64,000 nt of DNA from Diploscapter coronatus (GCA_964036155.1 OZ038423.1:79437249-79501248), one strand, 5' to 3'; shown: positions 46,881 to 58,828, counted from the stretch's first letter. Notes: a model not told the origin generated them from the sequence alone. Translations and numbers: made by a program.

Positions 46881-49271
46881 AAAAATTCATTTTTGAATAA
46901 AATATGCGTTACAGCAGCTAATTCCCGATAGAGCCGAATGAAACGATAGGGAACTGGCTTGAATATCAACCTTCTATTTAAAAATATTGAATATTAGAAT
47001 TAGAATAGAAGTATAGATAGAGACAGAAGGAGAAACAATGAAATGTAGAAAATTAGCAAAATTAATTGCTGCGAACTACTCGTTTAAGATACGATACACA
47101 AATTAGCATTGCGTGAGAATTCAATGATGGGAATCATTTGCGGATGGCTTCATTACTTATTTTATTCTGCGCGAAAGCGGTCATCTTTGGAGCAAGCCGA
47201 ACGTCTGCGCTGATGGGCAACACCGTAAGTACTGTTGATCTAAACTGAACAAGGGATCGCTAAACACTCATTGGAGAGCAGGGATGTTCGCGGTGAGGTG
47301 TGCAAAATTAATTGACCCTGCAATGTGGTGCGGTGCGCCATTTTACTGCACCACCAACATCCCTGGAAACCTCTCATGTCCGAGTAGTAAATAACAAAAA
47401 ATAGATCAGTGTAACTAAAGATATGAATTTCTGAAGGCGACGATCCAAAAAAATCCTTTTTGCGAGCGAATTTTCGTCAAGCGAAAAGCGTGGTCTGCCT
47501 TCGCAGTGAATAGAGCAAAGGCCATTTCAAAGGGGGAACGACCTTGTAAGGACATTTGTCTGAACTGTGTTACTTGGTTCTGGAACATTCTGAAGTTTCG
47601 ATGAATTTGTTTCACTCTCACGTTGATAGGCCCACGCCCACTTTTGAATTTTACTGCAAACAGCAGCGAAGCAAGTGTCAAATCGCTTTGACTTTGTCTT
47701 CATGAAGTGGGCGGGACTTGCGCCCTCTAGATCAAGTGCAAAATTGATGTAACATAGACTTTTTTGCCAAATGAACAATGCCTACTATATACTCACAAAA
47801 TCAGCCAAGTTGGAGGCAGACACTTAGGGTACCTTCCCTTGTAAGCTCCGCAGTGCGTTTGTGGAAGCATGCACATAGATGCTTCCGACGCCTCATTAAG
47901 ATTCCTAAAATTTCATCGGTGTTTTAGTTCTCGGCACTGATTCAACGCGTTTTCCGCAGAAGACCCCGCGAAGGTAACTTAAAAAGCACTCTTTATAGAA
48001 ATTAGGATTTATAGATATAGTAAAATGTCCAGTTTTGAATAGCAAATTAGAATTAAGTTGAAAACGGATTTTTGATATCTCCTCAAAATTCTAACTTACC
48101 TGTCATGATCATTTCATTCAATATAGCTATCATATTTGCAGCTCCTGGCCGTATGGGCGACGTCGCTCAATCGCATAATATCGTCTTCGGGGTATCTAAT
48201 ATGCATTTCACCACGACGACAAAAGCACGATAAATGATTTCCATTAATCTCGGAAAAAGATTGTTGATGTTTGCAAAACGTTAAAAGAACGAAGAAAATT
48301 TGTAGAACCAGGGTTGCAAATTTTGTAACACGATGATGCGTTTTAAAAATTAAAATATATATTTGAATTTTCAGGTGTGTGTGTGTGATTGTGTGGCGGG
48401 AAGTGATGTTCGTCTACCTCCTCGTGGTACTTCCTGGATATCCCTCAAAGGATAACTGAACGACGAACGACAATTCATCTATGAAAATCTCCAAATATTT
48501 ATTCACTTTACTTGAAATCGACAATAAATCATTATTTAACTAATAAATGAATAGTTCAAAAAATCAAGAAATGCTCATAACCATGCATGCTAACATTCTC
48601 ATCTTTCAGATAAAATCACGAAGAGCCATATCGTTTATACTCTGAACTCTTCCTTGCTAATACATTGCAAAACTACTGTCTAATGAAAAATCAGAATACA
48701 TTATTCAAGCGTTGTCCATTGCATTATTCGATGAAACGACAAAATGCACGAAGGGGGAGAAAAGAGCAAAAACCCAAGAATCAATAATCGTAATTCTTTG
48801 GATGTCTTCGAGAGTTGTCTGTGTCATGTGCATTGAAATTCAATTATTATTTCATTTTATTGAACAAAATTTGAGATTATTATAGTCAAGCTTTATTTTA
48901 TGTTCATTTCTCCGACTTCACGCCATTTATTCGTTTATGGATCGTATTCCTCCACTGAATCACAAAACTTCCCATGAAGATCAAATTTTTCGAAATCGAA
49001 ATTTCGTCTCAGCTCTGCTTTGCATACCTTTCGTTGGATTTCAACAATTCTTCAGTATATCAATTTATATCAACAACAACAAAATACATGTATTAAAAAC
49101 GATAAAAGTGAGATCAGATGTTGGAAGTCTTAGGTTTGTGGAAAGTTTGCTAACACTATTTACCTCAAAAATGGGAGAGCTTACCTTTTGTTTCTTAAAA
49201 GGGCGATTTTTTAAATTTGTAGCCAAAAAGCAGGGAGAACTTTCCACAAATCCGAAGTTGTTTTTAAAAAT
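46881..49271. other. 2.4-kb spacer between the TAF6 fragment and the TAF6 paralog
   Basis: AT-rich with short hairpins, including 47279-47366. Open frames at 47415-47778 (minus) lack domains and splice support. It should include the 3' UTR of the TAF6 paralog near 49200. No RNA gene recognised. Confidence 0.5.
47279..47366. repeat. 88-bp hairpin with CAGGGATGTT ends
   Basis: The left end CAGGGATGTTCGCGGTG pairs with the right end CACCACCAACATCCCTG, with two mismatched positions. Small MITE-like element; no second copy seen here. Confidence 0.55.
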
Positions 49272-52200
49272 TTAGATATCACTCGATACACAATTCCTAT
49301 ACACCTCGTCGCCAAATTCGCCGAAAAGTTTTCGGTAGTCCGACGAACTTCTGAGATCCTGTGGCACCTCCCAACGCATGTACTCGATCAGAATTTTCTG
49401 AAAATGTATTCTAATTTTTAAATTAGAAATTTTCAGAGAAAAATATATGGAGATGAAATTGCGAAAAATAAATAAATTTGGAGAGAAATGCCAAATTATT
49501 TTGTTTTTAGATATTTTTTTCTCGAGAAAACGATATGGAGAAATTTTCCGGCTACCTGTATTCACAGACGGATAGGGGGAGTAGAGAATGTAGGAAAAGT
49601 GGAAAAATGAGAAAAAGAACCATCGGTGTGTTGTAACCCGTCTGTAAATACAAGGGGCCAAATTTTCCAACTCACCACCACAAAACTCTTCAATTTCTCG
49701 ACGATGTTTGCCTCATCCGGAAAATCGCCGTTTTCGAGCTGTCTGGAAAGTGACGGCACCAGTGGAACGAACACGACTCTGATGGCCTGCAATTTTTAAA
49801 TTAAACAAAATTGCATGTTATTTGAAGAAATGTCATGTTGAAAAGTAAGTTGTGACCTATTCTCAATCATTTTCGGTATATTTTCTAGAATGGTACTTCG
49901 CTGTTCTGTTTTCACTATCTCATTTACTAACAATCGGTGCAGATACAATCAGGCCACGTGAAAGGAGATGAAAGGGTCGAAAATCTATAACCGTAACTCT
50001 AGATTTTTAATTTGAATTTTTCAAAATTTTATTTGCTTTTTCATTAGCACCAAGTTACGGTATGTTAATGCCATTTGAATTTCGTGCAAATGGGGTGATC
50101 CGAGTAGTGACGCTGTTTTCGATTGTTAATCAACATGATATTGCGTTTTCAGTTTATGCTACTTTTTATCGTTCGGAAAATCTCACTTCAAGTCCCAACT
50201 CTCTGATCGCGCAAATCGCTCCGTAAACCGAAGGCACGAATCCCAGTTCACAGTTGCAAATGGTCTGGGCCAGAACGCGGCAAACTCTCGTATGTAAGGC
50301 CAGCGAGAGGTGGCGACTGAAATTCAAGTTTAAACAAAATCGGCAATTTGGAAATTGCGAGACCACGAGACATTGAGAAATAGCGTGGGAAAAGAACGCC
50401 TATCACCCCTTATACTCTACTCTAACCATATACTATTTCTTCTACATCTCGTGCCTCGCGGTTTCCAAATAGCCAAAAAATCTGAAAATCGAAAAATCTA
50501 AATTCTCACGTATCATTCTAACGTTTCCACATCATCTTTCATGCATTTTCGAGGAAAAATACATTAAAAAAGTAGATTTTCTACAAAGAAAAAATAATTG
50601 AAATGAAAATTTTAGTCGAAAAAAACATTAAAAATTATTAAAATGAATTCTAAAGGGGGAAAACGAGATATTTGAAAACGTACTTGCAAATATGAGAAAG
50701 CAGTCTGGCAGCGAATTGCCTTAGAGCGAAATGTCGCTCGAATTCCACGGACGCGATTTGACGGCTCAGCAGACAGGACAGAATTGAGGGGATCAGCACG
50801 TGCAACTTCAAGATTTTTGTTTAATTTTATGGCTATTTTTAATGAAGTTGGAACTATTTTTATAATATTACTTTAATTTTTATTTCAGTTTTTTCCCTGT
50901 TTGTATTCCTTACATTCTTCTCCATGGAAGTATTTGGATTGTGCAGCAGGCTTTGCAACGTTCGCATCAACGCCACCAAATTGGAAATGTTTCCCGAAGC
51001 CAGGTGAGTGCGGACGCCTGAAAAATAAAAGAAACGATAAAAATGTTTTTTTTTAAATCGAAAAGAGTTTGAAATAAATAGATCCCATTTTAGTATTTGA
51101 AAAATCGAACGAAAGAAATTATACCCTCAGAAATAAAGAGCGAAAATCTCGGCACGAGCGACTGAAGACCAGCGTCGAATCGGATGCACTGCAAAGCCTC
51201 TTCACGTTTTTCTTCGTCCTGACCGATGATCGCCTCGGTGATTTCCTTGTAGAAGACTTGTTGTTCCTGAAAATATATATTTTAATTATTTAGATCGAGT
51301 ACTTTTCGCTCAAATTATGTCTTTCTAAAAATTTGGGAAGAAAGGATTCGTTTCAGTTTTGGGAGATAAGTACTCTTTTTTTTAGGAAAAGCAACCTACC
51401 AAAGTAAGCTGATGCATGGCAATAGTCTGCGGATCGGGTTGTTGTGGGATCAGGTTCAATCGGTTTTCCTCCTGAAATTAAAGAAAACAATCATGAAAAG
51501 TACACTAAAAACACAGAATTGCTCTCTTGTAGTTTTCATATTTTTGACTTACCTCCAAACTCTGCAAGTGTAGAGCGTGACGACTTCTGAAAACAGAAAT
51601 TTAAGAATAGCCTTAATTTTTAATCAAAAAAATCTATTTTTTGAATAAAATGTTTTATTTTTACTTGAGTGACGGAACGGGATTTTCCGGAATCGCGGGC
51701 TGCTCTCCCTCAATCGCTAGCCAATGTGCTAAAAAATGGAATTTAATTTAACGAGTAAAAAATGGTTTTAAAAAATAAATAAGAAACAACCTTTAATATA
51801 AGGATCCCCAGTGATTTTGCCTTGCTGTTGAGAGAGAACCTGAGTGAGCAGGAGCGCTTCCGAATCATCCACGAGGATGTCCCTGCCCCCGGAGTCGGCA
51901 AATCGAAACGGAATCTCCTGGTTGGTCGTGAAGCCGAAACGGGGCTGGAATTTTGTTCAAATTATCCAAAAATTTTCTTAAAAAAAGCTTGATCTTCATA
52001 TTTTTGTATTAAAATAACTTGGTTCTCTCCAATTTCAAATAAAAATAAGTCTTCGTTTTCCTTTTGAAATATGTCAATATAAAAAATTTGATCTTCATCT
52101 GTTTTTTTAATAAAAAATGGAAAGTACCGGAATTTTCTGAAGCACCAGCGCCGAATCGACGTCTTTGCAGATCATTTGCTGCCTTCTAGAGTTCAAATTC

Positions 52201-52848
52201 AATATTTAAACTCGTATTAAATTCATAATAGAAATTTTAAAATTTTAACCTGCAGTGGAACATGACTCTTTTAGCGTTCGACAGAATGTCGCGAATGCAG
52301 ATGTTCAGGGAGGAGACGATAGCATGACGGGCTGGAAAGAAGTCAAAATTCAGGAATGCAAAAAATAAGATCCGCGCTTTTCCAAGAAACAAGGCATTTT
52401 ATGCAACTACTAAATGACGGCGTGCCCTTTCCACACCATTCCTTTCAAATTTCACTCCTTGTTTCTCTCCAACTATAGAACTCCATCATGCGCCACTCCG
52501 CCGTTTAGTAATTGCCCCATTTTATTTGAAAAGTTATTCTTAAAGACTAAAGAAAAACCTTTAGGATCCAAGTCATCCGGGTAAATGCCGCTTTTTTCCG
52601 CAATTCCATTCACAAAACCATCATCAAAACCCACGTCCGGGTTCGCAACTGGAACTGATACTAAAATTTGATTTTTTTTCTAAATTTAAAAAAATCTTTC
52701 TTTAAAAGATATTTTCTTAAAACTGATTTTTTTCAAAAATTTGTTGATCTATTTTCAAATTTTAAGCCTTGATCTTTTCTGAAACGAGGCTTTTCCTACC
52801 GTCTCTAGGCCAATTAGAAGATGATCCAGGCTCCGGATCTTTTTCCAT
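49272..52848 (-). CDS. TAF6 paralog B, TFIID subunit 6-like (histone fold plus HEAT)
   Basis: Subunit of TFIID or a SAGA-like complex; TAF6 pairs with TAF9 through its histone fold. Exons in coding order: 52848-52800, 52660-52559, 52331-52250, 52185-52128, 51944-51791, 51728-51665, 51586-51553, 51471-51400, 51266-51125, 51017-50914, 50805-50684, 50316-50187, 49786-49676, 49397-49272; all phases agree, about 449 residues. The histone-fold region ([15 protein letters not shown] then [17 protein letters not shown]) is divergent. The TAF6 linker motif follows ([16 protein letters not shown]), then the HEAT domain from [20 protein letters not shown] to [19 protein letters not shown] and [13 protein letters not shown]. 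The C-terminal half aligns with paralog A. An acceptor (TTTTAG) lies five bases before the ATG. Tandem with paralog A (402 bp apart) and source of the fragment at 46452-46880. It lacks the alanine-rich linker of A. Confidence 0.88.
50342..50474. repeat. Inverted-repeat element with GGC(A/T)A-TTTGGAAA ends (family D)
   Basis: 133 bp in an intron of TAF6 paralog B. Left end GGCAATTTGGAAATTGCGAG; the reverse complement of the right end is GGCTATTTGGAAACCGCGAG. Interior includes GTGGGAAAAGAACGCCTATC. A second copy with the same ends and a similar interior is at 58709-58828. Confidence 0.75.
52400..52530. repeat. Inverted repeat in TAF6 paralog B intron 2
   Basis: Left arm GCAACTACTAAATGACGGCG; right arm CCGCCGTTTAGTAATTGCC. 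The intervening sequence is pyrimidine-rich. No coding frame. Probably a decayed MITE. Confidence 0.6.
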
Positions 52849-53250
52849 AACGTCTAAAATTCAAATTAAGGTTTAAAAAATTTTAATTTGAAAGATATAC
52901 AACAGCTTTGAACTGTTTCCGACTTTTCTTTGAAGGAACGAATAGGGCAAAACTTTATATATGTATATCGTAGGTTATATCAGTAGGAAAATCGATATTA
53001 TTGATTGGGAGAGAACGTCGATGTTCAAAAATTACGTTATTCGCCTCTCATTCCTTTTCTACGCGATTCACTATTTTACTCAAAAATTCGGTTTCTAATT
53101 GCTGCTGCATGTATATCGACTTTCTCTCCAATCAACGATACAATACTCGATTAAGATAAAACTGATGAATACAGAAAAACACCCGATTAAGAATCGGCCT
53201 GTAAAACATTGAACCCGCATACAAAAATTAAATTTGGAGATCTTGTTTTT
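52849..53250 (-). other. Intergenic spacer between TAF6 paralogs A and B, with hairpin
   Basis: 402 bp. Contains an inverted repeat at about 52990-53157: ATCGATATTATTGATTGGGA against TCTCTCCAATCAACGATACA. Same-strand genes on both sides, each with an acceptor next to its ATG, so the spacer could lie inside a polycistronic unit. Confidence 0.6.
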
Positions 53251-56200
53251 TCAGTGAGAAACGGGAATTTGGCGCCGAAGCACTTGCTCGTATTTCTGAA
53301 AAGAATACAATTTAAAGCATAAGTTAAAAATGTGAAAAAATAAAACAAAGAAATATGAAAATTGCACCGTCAAAGCGTTGAGAACTTTGGCACTTTCCAG
53401 GCTATCTCTTTCCATCGGATTGGTCGTTTTGTAGTTGCCGATTAGGGAAACCACCTGAGAGTAGACGTCGTGTTTCTGGAAAACCAAATATTGAATTTCG
53501 AGACAAGCCTCATCAATGCTAAATTGAACTTCTTTGGGTGCGTTCGGACTTAGTTGCATTGTAGTTAACGTCTGAACGGGCCCTTTAACTTCAAGCTACT
53601 AAAAACGAAGTTTCATTAACTCCAAATAAAACTAAAACTAAAAATTTCAAGAAAAACTACAAACTTTAAAAATGAAAAAAAAAAAACAATAACAAAGAAC
53701 ATTTTACCATATTCTTGTTCGAATACTCGACGCACGGCAAGAGTGATCCGTAGATAGAGGCCGGCGAGGATTTTCTGTCGCACAAAACCTGCCAGCCGGA
53801 GCGGAAAATGCGCTCTCTCAAATGGGTGACTCCATGTTCCCTGGAAAATTTGAAGAATTGATCTCCTTTCTCGAAAAGTTTCAATCTCATTTCTCTAAAT
53901 TTTTAGCCCCTTTCCAAATGTTAATCGCTTTTCGTCAAACTCGGTATCATTCTGTAGGAAATTTCTATAAATCATGAATGAAAAAACTATTTTCCAGCAA
54001 AAATAAAAATAAACACCCTTACTTAACGACGATACTCAGCGTCTTCGCGGCATAGTCTCTCAACGCCCAGTGATTATCGGTGTCAGGTCTGACACAGAGC
54101 TGCTTTGCCATCATACACGTCATAATGCAGGGGAGCAATTCGTGGAGCTGGGAATTCAAATGTTTTAAATTTCATACTTTCTCAAGATAAATGAAACCAA
54201 TTCTTGCCCTCAACTTTTAAATGTCTACATATCTCTTCCTTTAACTATATACCAAAACAGGATTATAAAGAATTCGGAAAACGAGGCCTATCATAAATAA
54301 TCCGAAAGCTGCTTACATAAGGCTGCAACTTGATGGACTTGTTCTGCGAGATCGAGCGAATCATGCGCATCAAGTAGATGAGCATCGACAGACAGTGGTG
54401 AACGACGTTACAGCGGACCTGAAAATTAAAAATTCACCGTGAAGATCGGTCTGTAAAGAAGCATAGTTTCACGAAGATCAAGATTTCCATATCAAAATCT
54501 AGCGAAGATCAGCTTTTTTCCTTAAATTACTTATTTTTTACAGCATAAAATGATCTTGGATAAAGGTTAAAATGTAACGTTGTCGTAAATTTACCGAATA
54601 ACTCAGCATTGGGATGAGTCTTGGCAAAACCGCTTGAAGTCCGGTGTCAACCTCCAGCGACTGCAAAGCTTCCTGTCTCTTCCTGTCGTCCTGACCGACA
54701 CACGCTTCCATGATTTCTCGAAGGTAAAGTTGTTGCTCCTGCAAAACATCAGTTGAAATGGAAATGACTACAACCTCAGGCTCTCTACAAATAACTCTTC
54801 CAATGTATGATATATGTGGATTCTATTTAAATACTGTGAGCGTTTACAGCAAGTCGAAAATCGAACGTGTAACAGCATGATGTTTGGGAACGAAATAAAT
54901 AGGCAACAGCTATATGACGAAGGACGGAGGGCTTAACCAGGGGACACTATCAGTTTGTTTAAATACCCGTCCGTCATCGCATAGTTAAGACCTCTGTCAT
55001 ATAGTAAAGGCGGAAATAAATCAGGACGACGAGACTACGCGTACCACAGAAAGCGACTCGATGATGGGTGGCTTGACGACGATTAGCTCCTTGGTTTTGA
55101 GGCCTTTTGTGGCGGCCCTGAACGCGACCGCAGCGCCAAGTTGGCCACCAGCCGTTTCTCGTCTTGCGGCAATCGCGGCAGCGGCCTTCGGGTTGTTCGG
55201 GTCGAGATTGAGGTGTTCTTCCTCTTCTTCCTCCTCTGCCTCCGGCTCGTTGGCCCTCACATTCTCAGGGATGCCTGGCATTTTCCCTTCCAGCACCAAC
55301 CAATGCGCCTTCACATAGGAGCACACCGGGTATTTGATATGTTGGGCGTCCGCCAGCTGAAAACATATTTCTTCAAGTTGGCATTTAACTTTAGAAGCTT
55401 AGACAGACCTAGGGAGTATTTGGGTCAGACCCAATAAATATGCGCGGGGATAGGTCGCACGAGCGAAATTTGCTTTATGACTTCACCATGAATGAAGGAC
55501 ATTTTTGAAAATTCAATTCTAGAGATACAAAGTTGTGAAGGAAATATTACAGAGGTAGATTGCAGGGGCATCCCGACTCAAATCCTCCCTAGGTCTGAAT
55601 TTAGACTTTTTCTTATACATAATTCATCCCTTTTCATCTATATGCGTCATTCTAATTAGGCGAATGGCTTAATGAGAAGTCGAAAGTTTGACCACGAGAT
55701 CAAAGTTATAATGAATCCTAATAGTATAGTCTAAAATTCATTCATTTTCTTGAAAGTTAACTAACTTCGTTTTCTCATTAAAATGAAATTTAAAAATAGA
55801 TTTTAGTCGGAAAATAAAAATTTATTTTTCCAACCTGAGGAACGGCGATTTCCTGGTCTACATTGACATAGAGCTCCTCACCGGAAGGCATCGTCAGACA
55901 GCGTTGCGAGATCGTATACTTGTTTGTAAAGCCGAATGGGGACTAAAAAGCAGTCTTTTTGTTTTTATAAAAATCGAATTTTATTCGCATTTTTAGTTAT
56001 TTGTTCAGCGAAGTTTGAAAAAGGAGAAGACAAGTTATTCGCCGTTCTTTAGGAAAATCTTATTTTCAGAAAGTTTTATAATAGCACACTTCCATCCTTT
56101 CCAATTCATTTCTCTCTCAAGGAGGCAGAGCCACTTTTGCGCCCTGGTCTTACTCGTCTCCTCTCCCTTTACCTTCAGCAGCGGGAGGGAGAAAGAATGG

Positions 56201-56956
56201 AAAAGGGAGAGAGCGAAAAATGTGCAGGGAGTAAAACCAGGAGAAAATGCGTTCTTTCTCCGTTTTTTCGAGTGAAATTTTTGGAAAGGGAATGGAAGCG
56301 TGAATAAAAAATAAATTTGACAAAATGAAAAATACCTGTAAGTTCCTCTCCCTCAGCGCTGCTTCAACGTCTTCCGCGGTCAGCTGAATTCTTCGTCCAT
56401 GCAAGCAGCGACCGGACGCGCCTTGGATGACCTTCAGCAGGATGTAGGAAATCTGAAAATTTGCACGAACTATAAGAAATACAATAGCCTTTAGAGATAA
56501 AGTTGCGATACTATGGGGTTGTGAGGAGATAGATATTGAGCGCTCTTTGCAACTCACTTTTACACGCGTCCCACCCCTCCTCCCTTTTCATTGTCATCTC
56601 TCCCGTCTCTTCAGGGCGTATGCTATTTCTCGGGGGTTGAGCCTAGGAGAGGAGTTGCAAAATATATGCAGTATCTCCCTCCTCACTTCATAATATTATT
56701 TTTAAGATTTTATAGCTAGTTATTGTTTATTTTAAAATTCAAGGCTATAGTAATCGTATTTTAAAAATTAAAAAGGTACAGTAGTCGCTGTTTTAAATTT
56801 AGAAGGTTACAGCAATCCAGTTTAGTTTGAATTTACCTGTTCCGAAGCCAGTTGAAAGGCAGGTGGGGTGAGGTTGACGATGCCTACCGTGTCCCCAACG
56901 GTTCTAACGTACCCCGGATCAAATCTCGGAATCCTGGTTTGAGAAGGTCCTGACAT
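53251..56956 (-). CDS. TAF6 paralog A, TFIID subunit 6 (histone fold plus HEAT)
   Basis: Core transcription factor TFIID subunit. Exons in coding order: 56956-56837, 56452-56336, 55942-55835, 55356-55045, 54738-54595, 54418-54317, 54147-54023, 53840-53708, 53475-53368, 53295-53251; all phases agree, about 437 residues. The histone fold is at residues 10-79 (VGIVNLTPPAFQLASEQ, then GRRIQLTAEDVEAALRERN, close to the human TKRRKLTVEDFNRALR). Linker VKAHWLVLEGKMPGIPEN is followed by an acidic run and an Ala-rich stretch. The HEAT domain begins YLREIMEACVGQDDRKRQEA and includes the signature RPDTDNHWALRDYAAK (human MRPELDNHWALRDFA). It ends RRQIPVSH. ATG is two bases after an AATTTAG acceptor, suggesting trans-splicing. 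Four introns or intron parts hold inverted-repeat elements. Closer to canonical TAF6 than paralog B. Confidence 0.93.
53536..53583. mobile_element. 48-bp remnant of the GGGC-CGTTCA MITE
   Basis: Both ends of the family are joined with almost no interior: GGGTGCGTTCGGACTTAGTT and AACGTCTGAACGGGCCC, with TTT on each flank. Located in the TAF6 paralog A intron between exons 53840-53708 and 53475-53368. Confidence 0.65.
54902..55008. repeat. Imperfect inverted repeat in TAF6 paralog A intron 4
   Basis: Left arm CTATATGACGAAGGACGGAG and right arm CCTCTGTCATATAG flank CCGTCCGTCATCGCATAG. Imperfect, AT-rich between. Looks like a decayed hairpin element. Confidence 0.45.
55404..55597. repeat. 194-bp inverted-repeat element with CAGACCTAGGGAG ends
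   Basis: Left end CAGACCTAGGGAGTATTTGG; the reverse complement of the right end is CAGACCTAGGGAGGATTTGA. No open frame. In TAF6 paralog A intron 3. MITE-like; no second copy seen. Confidence 0.75.
56518..56695. repeat. 178-bp inverted repeat in TAF6 paralog A intron 1
   Basis: Left arm GTGAGGAGATAGATATTGAG ending TTTGCAACTC; the reverse complement of the right arm is GTGAGGAGGGAGATACTGCA ending TTTGCAACTC. The interior is C/T-rich. No coding frame. Confidence 0.7.
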
Positions 56957-57488
56957 CCCTAAATTCAAGAAAATAAACATTTCTTGAAAAATTTACAAAA
57001 AAAATCGATATCTTTCCGGATTTTAAGCCGGCTTGGATTTTTCTTCTAAAAAGTAAATAAAAACATTTATTCATAGACCCATGGTAAAATGATGAGAATA
57101 AGGTTCCCGAGAAAATAATCTGAAAAACAAGCAGGAAAAATGAAGGAATTACGGTAACGGTCGAACTCGACACAATTCATTCACGCTTTTTGGTATGAAA
57201 AATAAATAGAAAACCATGATAAATAAAAACAAAATAAAGTCAGCTTTCACGAAAACGACATTTTCCTCGAAATTTCCAGGCAACGATCATTTTCGTGATT
57301 CAGATATGTATAAAGGCTAACAATTCAAGTAGAAAACGGTTTTTTTTTTGGAAACTTCATCTTTTTTTCAGAAAAGTTGATTTAGAAGTGTATGCCGTCT
57401 TTCAGAATCAAGTACTACATTTAAAGCGTACTCTGCGAAATGACGTTGCTCGAAAATCTGGGACGACAATTTTTGGTAGTGAGGAAAA
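56957..57488 (-). other. Spacer between SPCS2 and TAF6 paralog A
   Basis: 532 bp between the stop of SPCS2 and the start of TAF6 A on the same strand. AT-rich, with GGTAAAATGATGAG-like sequence but no gene. It holds the SPCS2 3' UTR and either a TAF6 A promoter or an intercistronic region. Confidence 0.5.
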
Positions 57489-58686
57489 TCAGTCTCTGTG
57501 AGTCAGTTGGTTGATCAAATTGGTGACTTCCTTCTTGAGCAAGGGAACGACGACCTAAATATAAAAAACTCGATATTTCATCAAAGTTGTTGCCTCTTAA
57601 AATAGTCATTCTAAAATACATTAATAGTTTTAAAAATAAAATGCATTCTTTTCAAGTTCGAGGTTTAGTAAATTCCAACTTGTTAAAACTATAATAAAGT
57701 GCGCTCCTTAGAAATTCAAAAAGTCACCTCTCCATCCTCATCGATGTAGCTCCCGATGGACTTTTTGATGGACGATTTTCCGGAGCGAGATTCACCGCCC
57801 TCTTTCACGAACTCGGCCGTCAGAGTGTACATTTCGTCGTACCTGAAAAGAGATCTTTTCTAGAAAAGGGATTAAAAATTTTGAAAGGGGACCCAAATTA
57901 AAATATAAAATAATATCTTACGGCTTCATTTCCGACGACCACTTCCAGACGGTTTTCGTGGGGCCCGATTTTTCGATGCCCTGAAAGATATTTTTTGGAA
58001 TGGTGCCAAAATGGTCATTAAATGATACCTGATAGAAGCACTCCTTCTCGATGTACCATTGGTAGAGCTGGAGGACACACATCAAGGCGAAATAGGTTAT
58101 CGAGCAGGTTGCGAGAACCTGAAAATACAAATTTCAAATTCAAAACAATTTTACGAGTTTTATTCCAAATTGTAGCCCTCATACCAAATTCGCCTCATCT
58201 TCTAATCTTCCAAAAAGTTCTAAAGCTTCTTCAAAAATTGACAAACTACTAAACTGTCGCTTTTATTTCTATGCCAAAATCATCCGTTTTCCTTCTTTAA
58301 AAACTCACCAATTTGGACTCGGGAAACGGGTGCTTGAAGTCGTAGTAGATGGCGAACGCGGAAAAGGCGACGGCGATGAACGAGATGATCAGCCGGCCGT
58401 CCGTCAGGGAATGGTACTCCTTCATCGAGGGGCGGTCGTTTAGGATCTGAAATAAAAAAAACTATTTTTAATTTTATTCTCACAAAAGTTATAGCTTTCC
58501 ATACAGAAAAAGATCCAGAAACTAAATGCTGAGATTGTGCATTGAAAATTCAAGAGTATATATTTCATTGATTACAAAGAATCTAAAACTCCGCACCTTC
58601 TTGACGGCATCGTCGAGCGTGTTTTTCGCGGTCGGGCCGTCCCACTTGTTGATTTTCACTGGCTCTTCCGGTTTGTCGCCTGCCAT
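57489..58686 (-). CDS. spcs-2: Signal peptidase complex subunit 2 (SPC25 homolog)
   Basis: ER membrane subunit of the signal peptidase complex, at the interface with the Sec61 translocon. Exons in coding order: 58686-58597, 58446-58309, 58118-58029, 57980-57922, 57842-57728, 57554-57489; phases agree and the product is about 185 residues, family length. Conserved blocks: [20 protein letters not shown] near the start (human KIDKWDGSAVKNSLDD), [20 protein letters not shown] (first membrane segment), [12 protein letters not shown], the second membrane segment [17 protein letters not shown], and the cytosolic [24 protein letters not shown] acceptor is five bases before the ATG, and a family-D hairpin starts about 16 bases upstream of it. 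Divergent to the mRNA export adaptor gene. Confidence 0.96.
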
Positions 58687-58708
58687 TTTCCTAAAAATTC
58701 AAACATTT

Positions 58709-58828
58709 GGCAACTTGGAAATCTCCAGCCCTCAAATCATGCGAAGTAGTGTGAGAAAAGAATCGGCTCTTCCTAGCACCTCTCACCCCATTTCGCATGG
58801 CTTCGGGGTTCGAGGTTTCCAAATAGCC
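58709..58828. repeat. Inverted-repeat element (family D) next to the SPCS2 start
   Basis: 120 bp. Ends GGCAACTTGGAAATCTCC and the complement of GAGGTTTCCAAATAGCC; the interior has GTGTGAGAAAAGAATCGGC. Second copy of the 50342-50474 element. Its left end lies only 17-18 bases upstream of the acceptor used for the first SPCS2 exon. Confidence 0.75.

Noticed and set aside
47415..47778. Minus-strand ORFs of 83-88 codons near the TAF6 fragment
   Set aside because: They overlap in different frames, do not resemble TAF6, and have no splice signals.
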